A DNA stretch of 7,042 nucleotides from the NCBI GenBank assembly GCA_902497065.1, contig CABVDH010000046.1, positions 1 through 7,042 on the forward strand, read 5' to 3'. This stretch comes from an uncultured Collinsella sp. (GTDB lineage: Bacteria; Actinomycetota; Coriobacteriia; Coriobacteriales; Coriobacteriaceae). The position numbers were made by a program, and so were the translations under genes. Shown in pieces: positions 1 to 6,149 of this stretch. Below the pieces are notes generated by a model that searched no databases, was not told where the DNA came from, and saw only the letters and a program-made list of their open reading frames with translations. Within the stretch, counting starts at the first letter, position 1, and each line of letters starts with the position of its first letter.

Positions 1-1849
1 CCACGGACGCCGAAACGGTATCGCCGAGCCACGATGCGATGGAGCCCAACGCGCCACTGCCCCCTCCTAGGTCTTTAATCATCTCGTCCATAAGCTCGTC
101 GGCCGAACCTTGGATGTCTCCGTATCCCACAAGCAGCCGTCCCCAAACATCCATGACGCCATCGAGCACGCCGGCAACGCCGCCCGAGCGTTCCTTCAAT
201 GTTGAGAAAAATCGCGAAAGCACGTTGTTTTGCGCCGTCGCCTCATCGGGCGCCAACACCGCGGCAGAGATGGCACCGCGATCGCCAAGCCTGACTGCCG
301 TGTTAAACGAAGAGTTGAGCTCATCGGGGCTCGAAATGGCACCCGAAACCGCAAGGGCGACCACGCCGTTGCGACCGGGCGGCGCGATACGCGGACGCTC
401 ACCCGAAAGCGCTTTAATGGCCTGGTCAAACACATTGCCCGCACGGTCGGCCTCATCCTCGGTCTGACGCTCAAGTTCGAGTTCTTTGTTGCGGCATTTA
501 ACGTAGCCTTCCAGGGCGTCTTTGAACTTGTCAAAGTGGTATTCGAAGCCGTTTTCAATAGAAGTCGAAGGCGCTGCAACGGCACCGAGCGACGAAACGC
601 CAAAATGGCATCTGTTGCATCTGTCCTGCCCGTCATAATCAGCAACCGAGGCTAACCCGCCTGGCGACCCCTTCTTATAGTTGGGGCAACTCGTTCCGTA
701 ATGCAGATACGTCTTGCCATCGATGGCACTGGTTGGCCACGCCGCATCGATATAGAGTTCCGTCGCTCGCACCTCGTCAGCGTTGCGCGGCAACAGCGGG
801 ATATGGAAAGTGACTGCATCTCCGTCCTCGGTTACATATGCACGATTGACCTCTGTACTCGCATAGGTGTAAAACGCCTTGCGCGCCGCCGACTCCGCCT
901 TCGTCTCGACGCTTGAGCCCTGAGGTGCCTCGTTTGCAAGGCGCAAGCGGTAATAGGCCTTCGCGCGATCGAGCGCCACTTGCGGCTCCCATGTGACACT
1001 CGAGGCATAGTGCGGATTCTCAATATCCGAAAGCTTCGCCAAGCTCTTCGCGCGTTCCCACATGCACGAACAGCTTCCGACTGCGCCTCTGTCCGATCCA
1101 CCGCAGTCGGCAAGCCAGGCGCGTTCCTTGGCCTTTGACGTTTTCTCGGACGCTTTCTTCAGTTCCTTGGCAGCATAGTCAAGGTCTTTTGAGGTGCTCT
1201 CGATGGCATCGGTCGAGATCTCAGACCCCTCGAGCGCAGCGAAGTCCGACTCGGATGTCCTGGGCACGGCAAGCGCCGTACCGGTATAGGTCACACTATC
1301 GGTATCCTGCGCCGACACCGCCTGCGTGGCACGCGCGGCGATCAGATATGGCAGAGCCGTCTCGATTTTCCGTAAGCCTTCCGATGCGCTTTTGGCAAAC
1401 TTGTTGCGCGTTTTAATGATCTCAATCCCGGTGTCGACCATATTGCCGGCAACTGGTTCGGCACCCGGGATGAGGATGGCGACCAGGCCCGTCCCGATCG
1501 TGGCAAACCCCGCCAGTCCCAGACTCAAGATGCTCGCATCAACCACCGTGGCAGCCGTGTGATAGGACGACACTACGTTGGCACCCGCCAGCGCGCCGCT
1601 ATCGGCCGCCACCTGGGTATCCCCGGCACGCGACATGCTCCATATCGCTGCGGTCGACGAAAACAACAACGTGAGCACCACTAGGATGACCACGGCAGAA
1701 GAAAGCGTGGTATAGGCACCGTCTTCGATAAACAGGTCGATACCGGCTCGACCCATAAAGCCGCCTCGCTTGCGATGGCAGCTCGGACGGCGCGTCAAAA
1801 CGCGTCTAGACCAGAAACGCTTAATCCCATGCAGCAATCCACGCATCAT
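1..1849 (-). CDS. tadG: TadG-like Flp pilus assembly protein, very long, C-terminus beyond left edge
   Basis: I translated this frame by hand: it is open for 616 codons from the ATG at 1849 to base 1 with no stop, so the gene is partial at its 3' end. The N-terminus is basic and cytoplasmic (residues 1-40), followed by a membrane segment at about 49-70 and, at about 79-93, AADSGALAGANVV. That resembles the 'ADAAALAGA' signature of the TadG-like N-terminal (Tad) domain. A second hydrophobic stretch lies at about 107-127. The rest is probably outside the membrane: a Lys/Glu/Ala-rich helical segment near 212-248, cysteines at 249, 260, 262, 388, 411, 414 and 452, and a Gly-rich hinge near the visible end. 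The sequence before the first membrane segment (EDGAYTTL) resembles a prepilin site but lacks Glu at +5, so cleavage is unlikely. The start overlaps tadE by 29 bases. A second ATG follows directly (1846). The role is inferred from family and context: a minor pilus or anchoring component. Confidence 0.82.
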   Translation of the reverse strand, partial: MMRGLLHGIKRFWSRRVLTRRPSCHRKRGGFMGRAGIDLFIEDGAYTTLSSAVVILVVLTLLFSSTAAIWSMSRAGDTQVAADSGALAGANVVSSYHTAATVVDASILSLGLAGFATIGTGLVAILIPGAEPVAGNMVDTGIEIIKTRNKFAKSASEGLRKIETALPYLIAARATQAVSAQDTDSVTYTGTALAVPRTSESDFAALEGSEISTDAIESTSKDLDYAAKELKKASEKTSKAKERAWLADCGGSDRGAVGSCSCMWERAKSLAKLSDIENPHYASSVTWEPQVALDRAKAYYRLRLANEAPQGSSVETKAESAARKAFYTYASTEVNRAYVTEDGDAVTFHIPLLPRNADEVRATELYIDAAWPTSAIDGKTYLHYGTSCPNYKKGSPGGLASVADYDGQDRCNRCHFGVSSLGAVAAPSTSIENGFEYHFDKFKDALEGYVKCRNKELELERQTEDEADRAGNVFDQAIKALSGERPRIAPPGRNGVVALAVSGAISSPDELNSSFNTAVRLGDRGAISAAVLAPDEATAQNNVLSRFFSTLKERSGGVAGVLDGVMDVWGRLLVGYGDIQGSADELMDEMIKDLGGGSGALGSIASWLGDTVSASV

Positions 1850-2318
1850 AATCTCCCTCCAGCCATTCGGGACGCGATTGATACGAGACATCGACCTTGA
1901 GCTCAACGTAGCCGTCCTCGGCGGTACCACCCATAGCCTGCGCAAACGCACCGATCACAGGCAACGGCTTGACCTCGCCGGAAACGGACACGGACGAGAC
2001 GCCACCCGCACCGGCCCGGCCAAGCTCGATATCCCACGACAACGGCCCGCCGGCATGAAAAATCGAAACGTTGGGCACTGCGGCAAGCCGGCGGAGGGTG
2101 AACTCCTTAAGATCGTCGTCCTCCGCCGTCGTCGTGGTCATGAGCCGCGCGGTCTCGGCGGCGGCAGACTCCATGACCGCGCGCGTATAAAGCAGGCACA
2201 CCGGTTGCAGTGCGAGAAGGATGAGCGTCAGAAACGTCGGCAGCAAAAAAGCGGCCTCGACCGTAGACTGCGCCCGGTCCTCGCGCGCGATATCAATACA
2301 ACGCGATGTCCTTAGCAC
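1821..2318 (-). CDS. tadE: TadE-like pseudopilin
   Basis: This is a TadE-family protein of about 165 residues. A short charged leader precedes AQSTVEAAFLLPTFL, with Glu at +5 if cleavage falls between A16 and Q17. A hydrophobic segment follows (about 22-44), then a helix (SAAAETARL) and a beta-rich, probably extracytoplasmic domain ending in Trp-Asp. TadE proteins are pseudopilins processed by the prepilin peptidase and needed for Flp pilus formation. No ATG is available before the hydrophobic segment. I chose GTG at 2318 as the most conventional start, but it has no visible Shine-Dalgarno sequence. Alternatives are TTG at 2336 and ATT at 2297. The ATT overlaps the upstream stop codon as ATTGA and has TAAGGA at 2309-2314, 11 bases upstream. 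The gene overlaps its upstream neighbour by 26 bases (GTG start) and tadG by 29, so coupling is expected. The frame remains open further upstream, but that is shadow of the preceding gene. Confidence 0.8.
   Translation of the reverse strand: MLRTSRCIDIAREDRAQSTVEAAFLLPTFLTLILLALQPVCLLYTRAVMESAAAETARLMTTTTAEDDDLKEFTLRRLAAVPNVSIFHAGGPLSWDIELGRAGAGGVSSVSVSGEVKPLPVIGAFAQAMGGTAEDGYVELKVDVSYQSRPEWLEGDYDAWIAAWD
1856..1860 (-). promoter_or_regulatory. Ribosome binding site of the tadG-like gene
   Basis: GGAGG (in GGAGGGAGATT) lies 6 bases before the ATG at 1849 and 9 before the ATG at 1846, inside the 3' end of the tadE-like frame. It supports starting the tadG-like gene here rather than at the later in-frame ATG at residue 32. 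Confidence 0.8.
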
Positions 2319-2511
2319 CCGCAGCAGCGTCGACAACCGATGTCGAGGTGACGCCGTGAGATGCCGCCCGCTCGACCAGCGCCGCCAAGCGCCCATCGGC
2401 ACCGGCACGCCAAAGCCCCGCGATTGCCAGCACGATGGAAAGCAGCGCCACCGTGACGATGGCGTATTCCACAGTCGCTTGGGCAACCTCTTCACGCAGA
2501 ACGTCATGCAT
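2293..2511 (-). CDS. Small pilin-like protein (Flp/TadE-type N-terminus)
   Basis: This 72-residue protein has a pilin-like front end: the leader MHDVLREEVA, then QATVEYAI, then a hydrophobic helix to about residue 31 and a short 40-residue tail. Cleavage between A10 and Q11 would put Glu at +5 and Tyr at +6, the arrangement of Flp and TadE pilins. The front end closely resembles the Flp pilin of this operon (LREExAQxTxEYAI in both), but the tail is longer and differs, so it may be a minor pilin, a second Flp pilin, or a small TadE-type pseudopilin. The start is well supported: ATG follows the upstream TGA by one base and has a near-ideal Shine-Dalgarno sequence. A second possible start is not needed. 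Confidence 0.8.
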   Translation of the reverse strand: MHDVLREEVAQATVEYAIVTVALLSIVLAIAGLWRAGADGRLAALVERAASHGVTSTSVVDAAAGAKDIALY

Positions 2512-2512
2512 T

Positions 2513-3076
2513 TCACGATCCCTCCTTTGAGCTTATTGTTTGCGGGACCAGACGCACGGCGCGCAGACGACACGAAGCATCGCCGGTATCCGCGGCAACC
2601 GTCACCATATCGACCCAGCCGCGCCCATCGCGCACGATGGCGCCCCATACGTTGCCCTTAATATCGAGATAGCCGCTCAGGGCGAGCTGGGCCGTTGGCA
2701 CCTCGCGGTAGGCGCGTAACATATCCGCCGCTGCCTCGGTCATCGGTCGGTCCTCGGACCATGCAAGCCGGACCGCAATCGCGTTGTCCCCAGGCGAATC
2801 CGTCGCAGTGCCAGACCGCTTGTCGAGCGTCCGCAGAAAGGTTTGCGCCGTGACAGCGACATCCGAATCGTCCGCATCTCGCATCTCATCTTTTTGAGAC
2901 GCCACCGCCGAATCTGAGCCCGAATCGAAGGCGGCCCCAGGACGCTGCTGCCGCGCGGCGTTAAGCCCCCAAAGCACCGCCGCTATCGCCACGGTCAGGC
3001 AAGCAAACACCAGCAGCACCCCGATGGGGCGCTCGCCCTCTACAGGCTGTTGATGCCCTCGCTGATAGCGTTCCAT
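2513..3076 (-). CDS. Unrecognised single-pass membrane protein in the Tad operon
   Basis: I do not recognise this 187-residue protein. It has a hydrophilic N-terminus (1-17), one clear membrane segment (about 18-39), an acidic, low-complexity Asp/Ser linker (about 50-74) and a C-terminal domain of about 110 residues (75-187). That domain has alternating hydrophobic stretches (AIAVRLAW, LALSGYLDI, WGAIVRDG, WVDMVTV, LRAVRLVP), suggesting a small beta-rich or alpha/beta fold. The positive residues flanking the membrane segment on both sides leave topology uncertain; a signal-anchor with the C-terminal domain outside is most likely. It starts 37 bases inside flp in another frame, with a modest AAGG 10 bases upstream. 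GTG at 3019 (residue 20) is a weaker alternative that would cut into the membrane segment. Its place between two pilin genes suggests a part in pilus assembly or regulation, but that is inference. Confidence 0.72.
   Translation of the reverse strand: MERYQRGHQQPVEGERPIGVLLVFACLTVAIAAVLWGLNAARQQRPGAAFDSGSDSAVASQKDEMRDADDSDVAVTAQTFLRTLDKRSGTATDSPGDNAIAVRLAWSEDRPMTEAAADMLRAYREVPTAQLALSGYLDIKGNVWGAIVRDGRGWVDMVTVAADTGDASCRLRAVRLVPQTISSKEGS
2521..2528 (-). promoter_or_regulatory. Strong ribosome binding site of the small pilin-like gene
   Basis: AAAGGAGG lies 9 bases before the ATG at 2511, inside the last codons of the upstream gene. It matches the complement of the usual 16S 3' end over eight bases and is the best Shine-Dalgarno sequence in the window, suggesting high translation of this small protein. 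Confidence 0.85.
3015..3033 (-). other. Possible mRNA hairpin just after the flp stop codon
   Basis: On the minus strand AGCGCCCC-ATC-GGGGTGCT can form an 8-bp stem (one G-U pair) with a three-base loop, starting 6 bases after the flp stop. A competing 4-bp stem GGGC-GAGC-GCCC overlaps it (3027-3038). No run of T follows, so it is not a normal terminator. It lies in the coding region of the next gene and in GC-rich DNA, so chance is possible. A role in stabilising flp mRNA or lowering downstream expression is speculative. Confidence 0.3.
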
Positions 3077-3273
3077 AGATCTTGGACCTTGCCTTTAAAT
3101 GCAACGATGGCAATAATCGCGATCACCACAAGCACGCCCACCAAAATGGCGTACTCGGTGGTACCCTGCGCGCTCTCCTCCCGCAACAGCTCCTTGGCAT
3201 GCTGGCGAGCGCGGATCGCCCGGCAAAAAGCCCAGCTCCAAGCCTTGTCAGCAACTTCGACCATCGTGTTCAT
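3040..3273 (-). CDS. flp: Flp-type major pilin
   Basis: This 77-residue protein is a typical Flp prepilin: a charged leader ending LREESA, then QGTTEYAILVGVLVVI, a continuous hydrophobic helix (about 42-59), and a short tail with KVQDLWNAI, which resembles the end of many Flp pilins. Cleavage between A35 and Q36 gives Glu at +5 and Tyr at +6 and a mature pilin of about 42 residues. The leader is long for the family, and the -1 residue is Ala instead of the usual Gly. The first ATG (3273) is chosen because GGAGG lies 5 bases upstream; the ATG at residue 4 is spaced less well. The gene begins 10 bases after tadC ends, the largest gap in the operon. Mature Flp subunits polymerise into the pilus fibre used for adhesion and aggregation. 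Confidence 0.92.
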   Translation of the reverse strand: MNTMVEVADKAWSWAFCRAIRARQHAKELLREESAQGTTEYAILVGVLVVIAIIAIVAFKGKVQDLWNAISEGINSL

Positions 3274-3277
3274 GTAT

Positions 3278-3284
3278 TCCTCCC
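3278..3284 (-). promoter_or_regulatory. Ribosome binding site of flp
   Basis: GGGAGGA lies just before the flp ATG at 3273 (5 bases from the GGAGG core), and its first G is the last base of the tadC TAG stop. This strong site fits the high output expected for a major pilin. Confidence 0.8.
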
Positions 3285-3925
3285 TACATCATCCCGCCTG
3301 CTCCCAGCAGCGGGCCCAATATGGACAGAAGCAACGCCGGCAAGATGAGCGTGCCGGTGGGAATCAGCAGCTTGACGGGCGCACGCTCGATCTCGCGCTC
3401 GACCGCGGCGCGATGAGCCGCACGGATCTCGCGACTTTGAGCGGCCAGTGTCTCGGCAAGTGGGGCACCCAGAGCGAGCGCCTGCCCCACCGTGATGGCA
3501 AAGGTCTCGAGCGCTCGCACGTCCAGGTCGCGTGCGGCGGCCAACAACTCGTCCTCACGCGTGCCCACGCCCACCTGCCACGCCATGCAGGCCCGCTCAA
3601 GTCGAAGAGCCAGCACTGACCGGCGGTTGGCGCAGAAAATCTCAAGCGCCGCATCAAACGAAAGACCGGCCGAAAGACCCAAGCGCACAACATCGATCAT
3701 CTCGGACACTTCGCCGAGCGATACTCGCGCCGGGCCGCCCGCTCCAACCGCGCCCTTCATTCGCGCGGCCAGAGCATCGACCACCGAGCGACCCGCGGCA
3801 GCGACCAGCACCGCCTCGCGCTTGCAGGCCTCTGCGATCTTGCGTGCATCCGCCCGATCCAAACCCGTCGCGACAAATACACTCAGAGCGCACAGGCAAG
3901 CCGCAACTGCAACCGGGGCGCTCAT
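3284..3925 (-). CDS. tadC: TadC pilus platform protein
   Basis: This 213-residue protein belongs to the type II secretion F (T2SSF) family. It has an N-terminal membrane segment (about 3-20), a cytoplasmic helical region with the T2SSF pattern EMIDVVRLGLSAGLSFDAAL (about 75-94), a second helical repeat (LETFAITVGQALALGAPLAETL, 139-160), and a C-terminal membrane segment (about 185-208) preceded by RAPVKLLIP, typical of TadC. With TadB it forms the inner-membrane platform that TadA drives. It is shorter than many TadC proteins (often 250-330 residues), mainly because there is less N-terminal membrane sequence. The ATG at 3925 overlaps the tadB stop as ATGA. The frame stays open upstream to 4063, but that extension is Arg/Cys-rich shadow of tadB and is left out. 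Confidence 0.9.
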   Translation of the reverse strand: MSAPVAVAACLCALSVFVATGLDRADARKIAEACKREAVLVAAAGRSVVDALAARMKGAVGAGGPARVSLGEVSEMIDVVRLGLSAGLSFDAALEIFCANRRSVLALRLERACMAWQVGVGTREDELLAAARDLDVRALETFAITVGQALALGAPLAETLAAQSREIRAAHRAAVEREIERAPVKLLIPTGTLILPALLLSILGPLLGAGGMM

Positions 3926-4848
3926 AGCTTCACCCGCATAATGCGCCGGATAACCACCAGGGCAACGGCGTTGAGGGCAAGACCCAGCACCACAGTGCCC
4001 GCGCCGGCAGGCGTCGCAAGACCGCGACGAAAATCTGCCGAAAGCAGCGCCAACACCGCGCACATGCCCGTCGGCATCGCCGCGACCATATGCGCAGACA
4101 TGCGAGCCTGCGACGTCTTAACATCCAGGCGGCGCTTGAGCTCAATGCGCTCCCCCACCATGCTCGACGCCTCGGACAGTAAGTCGGCAAGCGGAGCACC
4201 GGTGCGCTGAGACACCTTAAGCGCCAAGGTCACAAGCGAAAGGCCAGGGGCGTCGATGCGCACGAGCAAGTCATCGAGCGCGTCGGTCGCCGAGATGCCG
4301 CAATCGATTGCCGCCGCCACCCGCAAAAACTCGGTATGCACCGGTTCTTGCGCATGAGCGCCCACAAAGCGCATACCCTGGGCCAGTGAATGTCCCGAGG
4401 CAAGCGACATGGAAAGTGCGGTAAACGCCTCGGGCATGGCCTCTTCTGCATCGTGTTGCTCGCGCCGGCTCTCAAAGCCATCCCGAGCGGCGCCAACGGC
4501 AAACGGAGCAACAAGTCCCAAGGCAAATCCGAGGGGCGATAACGACACCATCGTTAGCAAAACGCAGCAGACACCGCTCGATAGCAGCAGAAACGCCAAA
4601 CGCCCCGAAGCATCCTCGATCGCGAGGCCAAGGCGACGCGCCGGAGCCAGCGATGCCCACGAACGGGCGATCTTTTTCAGCAGATCGTTTTCCACCAGCT
4701 CACGCGGCAGCTTCTCTGCCACCGTCTCGAGCGCCTGACGCGCCAGCTCCGCCGGCGGTACCTGCGGCACACGAGGTTCCGCCCCGCACGCCGTCGCAAC
4801 AGAAAACCCTGCCAAACCCCCTACGACGAGGGGCACAGCGACCTCCAT
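3922..4848 (-). CDS. tadB: TadB pilus platform protein
   Basis: This 308-residue protein is a T2SSF-family inner-membrane protein. It has a membrane segment at 5-20, a cytoplasmic helical part, hydrophobic segments at about 84-103 and 105-120, the T2SSF domain (about 136-265, with MPEAFTALSMSLASGHSLAQ at 138-157), and two C-terminal membrane segments (about 252-270 and 283-301) ending in a basic tail. The length and layout fit TadB. It is the partner of TadC in the platform that transmits TadA's ATP-driven movement to pilin subunits. The start overlaps the tadA end by 28 bases and has a strong GGAGG 7 bases upstream; the stop overlaps the tadC start by 4 bases. Confidence 0.9.
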   Translation of the reverse strand: MEVAVPLVVGGLAGFSVATACGAEPRVPQVPPAELARQALETVAEKLPRELVENDLLKKIARSWASLAPARRLGLAIEDASGRLAFLLLSSGVCCVLLTMVSLSPLGFALGLVAPFAVGAARDGFESRREQHDAEEAMPEAFTALSMSLASGHSLAQGMRFVGAHAQEPVHTEFLRVAAAIDCGISATDALDDLLVRIDAPGLSLVTLALKVSQRTGAPLADLLSEASSMVGERIELKRRLDVKTSQARMSAHMVAAMPTGMCAVLALLSADFRRGLATPAGAGTVVLGLALNAVALVVIRRIMRVKL

Positions 4849-6149
4849 TCGTCCACCTCCTCTTGTGTGAGCGTCCCCGACCGCAGGCCTTCTGCGATAA
4901 ACGGCGGCTCGCGGTCAAGCTTCCAGGTGCGCTCGGCGGCATCGAAAGTCACATAGCGCTCGAGCTCTACGCCGCCCGACGCGGCGCGACGCACCCCCGA
5001 ATACGAGGAGACGAAACGCCTGCCATCGGCGTGGCGCTCGGACATCACGATGCCGTCGAGCGCCATGGCAATCTGCTCCTCGATGAGCTCGCTCGGCAGA
5101 TCGATGCCATAACGTGCAAGCAACGTCAGACGCACCACGGTCTCCTGCTCGGAACCCGCATGAAGCGTGGTGAGCGACCCGTCGTGGCCCGTGTTCATGG
5201 CCTGCAACATGTCGCAGCACTCGGCACCGCGCACCTCGCCCACCACGATGCGGTCGGGGCGCATGCGCAGGGCATTGGTCACCAGGTCGCGGATCGTCAC
5301 CGCGCCCTCGCCCTCAATTGAAGCCTCGCGCGCCTCTAGGCGCACCACGTGCGGATGATGCGCAAACTTGAGCTCAGCAGAGTCCTCGATCGTCACGATG
5401 CGCTCGCCGGTGGAGATCTCGCATGACAACGCGTTGAGCAGGGTGGTCTTACCAGATCCCGTGCCTCCCGCAACCGCCAGGTCCTGTCGCAGCGACACCG
5501 CGCACGACAGCAGCTGCGCATACCAAAGCGGCAGCGACCCCAGCCCCACAAGCTCGTCCAGCGAGCAGATACGGTCCGAGAACTTTCGGATGGTGAGAAT
5601 CGGTCCGTCAATCGCCACAGGCGGAATCACCGCGTTGACGCGATAGCCCGTTTTGAGGCGGGCGTTGACGATGGGGCTGCGCTCGTCGATACGGCGGCCA
5701 AGTGGCGAGATGATGCGGTCGATAAGCACCCGGATCTGCTCATCATCCTCAAACGCATGCTCGATGGGGTACAAGACGCCGCCGCGTTCAAAGAAAGCCG
5801 AGCGGCAGCCGTTGATCATGATTTCGGTAACGGTGTCGTCCTCGATGAGCGGCTGCAACGGCCCCAAGCCCACCACTTCATCCAAAATCTCGTCGATGAT
5901 AGTCTCGCGCTCGGGCGTCGCGAGATCGGTCGGCTCCTCAACATTGAGCGCCGCCTCCACCGCAGGACGCAATTCCGAGCGGGCAAGTGCCGGGTCGATA
6001 TAGGCGCTGATACGCGCCACTTCGTCGTAACCCACGCGGTCCATCACGGCGCGCTTGGTGCGTCGTTTCACCGCGCGGCGACGCCCCGCATCTACAGGCG
6101 CTGCCGCCGCTGCAGCGCCAGCAGCCTTAATCCTCGTTTGCAGGCTCAT
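4821..6149 (-). CDS. tadA: TadA/CpaF secretion ATPase
   Basis: This 442-residue protein is a type II/IV secretion ATPase of the CpaF/TadA group, the cytoplasmic hexamer that powers Flp pilus assembly. After an Ala-rich and strongly basic start (GRRRAVKRRTKRAV, 22-35) comes the N-terminal domain with GLGPLQPLIEDDTVTEIMIN (94-113) and an Arg-rich sensor region (RIDERSPIVNARL, 153-165). The catalytic domain has a Walker A GGTGSGKT (228-235), Asp box IVTIEDSAEL (251-260), Walker B RIVVGEVRGAE (300-310) and His box GHDGSLTTLHA (321-331). All key residues appear intact. The length fits the family, and the C-terminal tail beyond about 390 is less conserved in character. The start overlaps the tadZ stop as ATGA, with GAGGGTGATC just upstream as a partial Shine-Dalgarno sequence. 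It overlaps tadB by 28 bases. Confidence 0.96.
   Translation of the reverse strand: MSLQTRIKAAGAAAAAAPVDAGRRRAVKRRTKRAVMDRVGYDEVARISAYIDPALARSELRPAVEAALNVEEPTDLATPERETIIDEILDEVVGLGPLQPLIEDDTVTEIMINGCRSAFFERGGVLYPIEHAFEDDEQIRVLIDRIISPLGRRIDERSPIVNARLKTGYRVNAVIPPVAIDGPILTIRKFSDRICSLDELVGLGSLPLWYAQLLSCAVSLRQDLAVAGGTGSGKTTLLNALSCEISTGERIVTIEDSAELKFAHHPHVVRLEAREASIEGEGAVTIRDLVTNALRMRPDRIVVGEVRGAECCDMLQAMNTGHDGSLTTLHAGSEQETVVRLTLLARYGIDLPSELIEEQIAMALDGIVMSERHADGRRFVSSYSGVRRAASGGVELERYVTFDAAERTWKLDREPPFIAEGLRSGTLTQEEVDEWRSLCPSS
4855..4863 (-). promoter_or_regulatory. Ribosome binding site of tadB
   Basis: AGAGGAGGT, with its GGAGG core 7 bases before the ATG at 4848, lies within the 3' coding end of tadA. 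It shows that tadB can initiate on its own and fixes its start. Confidence 0.78.

Noticed and set aside
605..619. c-type cytochrome call from the CxxCH motif
   Set aside because: A single motif in a TadG-like protein, with no other cytochrome features, is not enough to call haem attachment.
196..1113. Short minus-strand open frames at 196-645, 777-992 and 832-1113
   Set aside because: They are in other frames inside the 616-codon tadG-like frame, are Arg-rich and carry no domain signature.
1770..2315. 181-codon plus-strand open frame
   Set aside because: It is antisense to tadE and the tadG start and has an Arg-rich, low-information composition.
2319..2648. Upstream extension of the tadE frame to an ATG at 2648
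   Set aside because: It would cross the whole small pilin-like gene, which has a strong ribosome binding site and pilin motif, and the extension is Arg/Trp/Cys-rich shadow sequence.
3015..3038. Rho-independent terminator after flp
   Set aside because: A stem is possible but no T-run follows it, and the next gene is already being translated across it.
3274..3340. Separate flp promoter in the 3' end of tadC
   Set aside because: A CATATT-like element is visible on the minus strand, but no matching -35 element is recognisable at proper spacing.
3926..4063. Upstream extension of the tadC frame to an ATG at 4063
   Set aside because: It overlaps the tadB membrane segments in another frame; the ATGA junction at 3922-3925 gives a standard coupled start with a good TadC N-terminus.
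4653..5321. 222-codon plus-strand open frame
   Set aside because: It lies opposite tadB and tadA, whose motifs are intact; its composition (Pro/Arg/His-rich) is typical of antisense shadow in GC-rich DNA.
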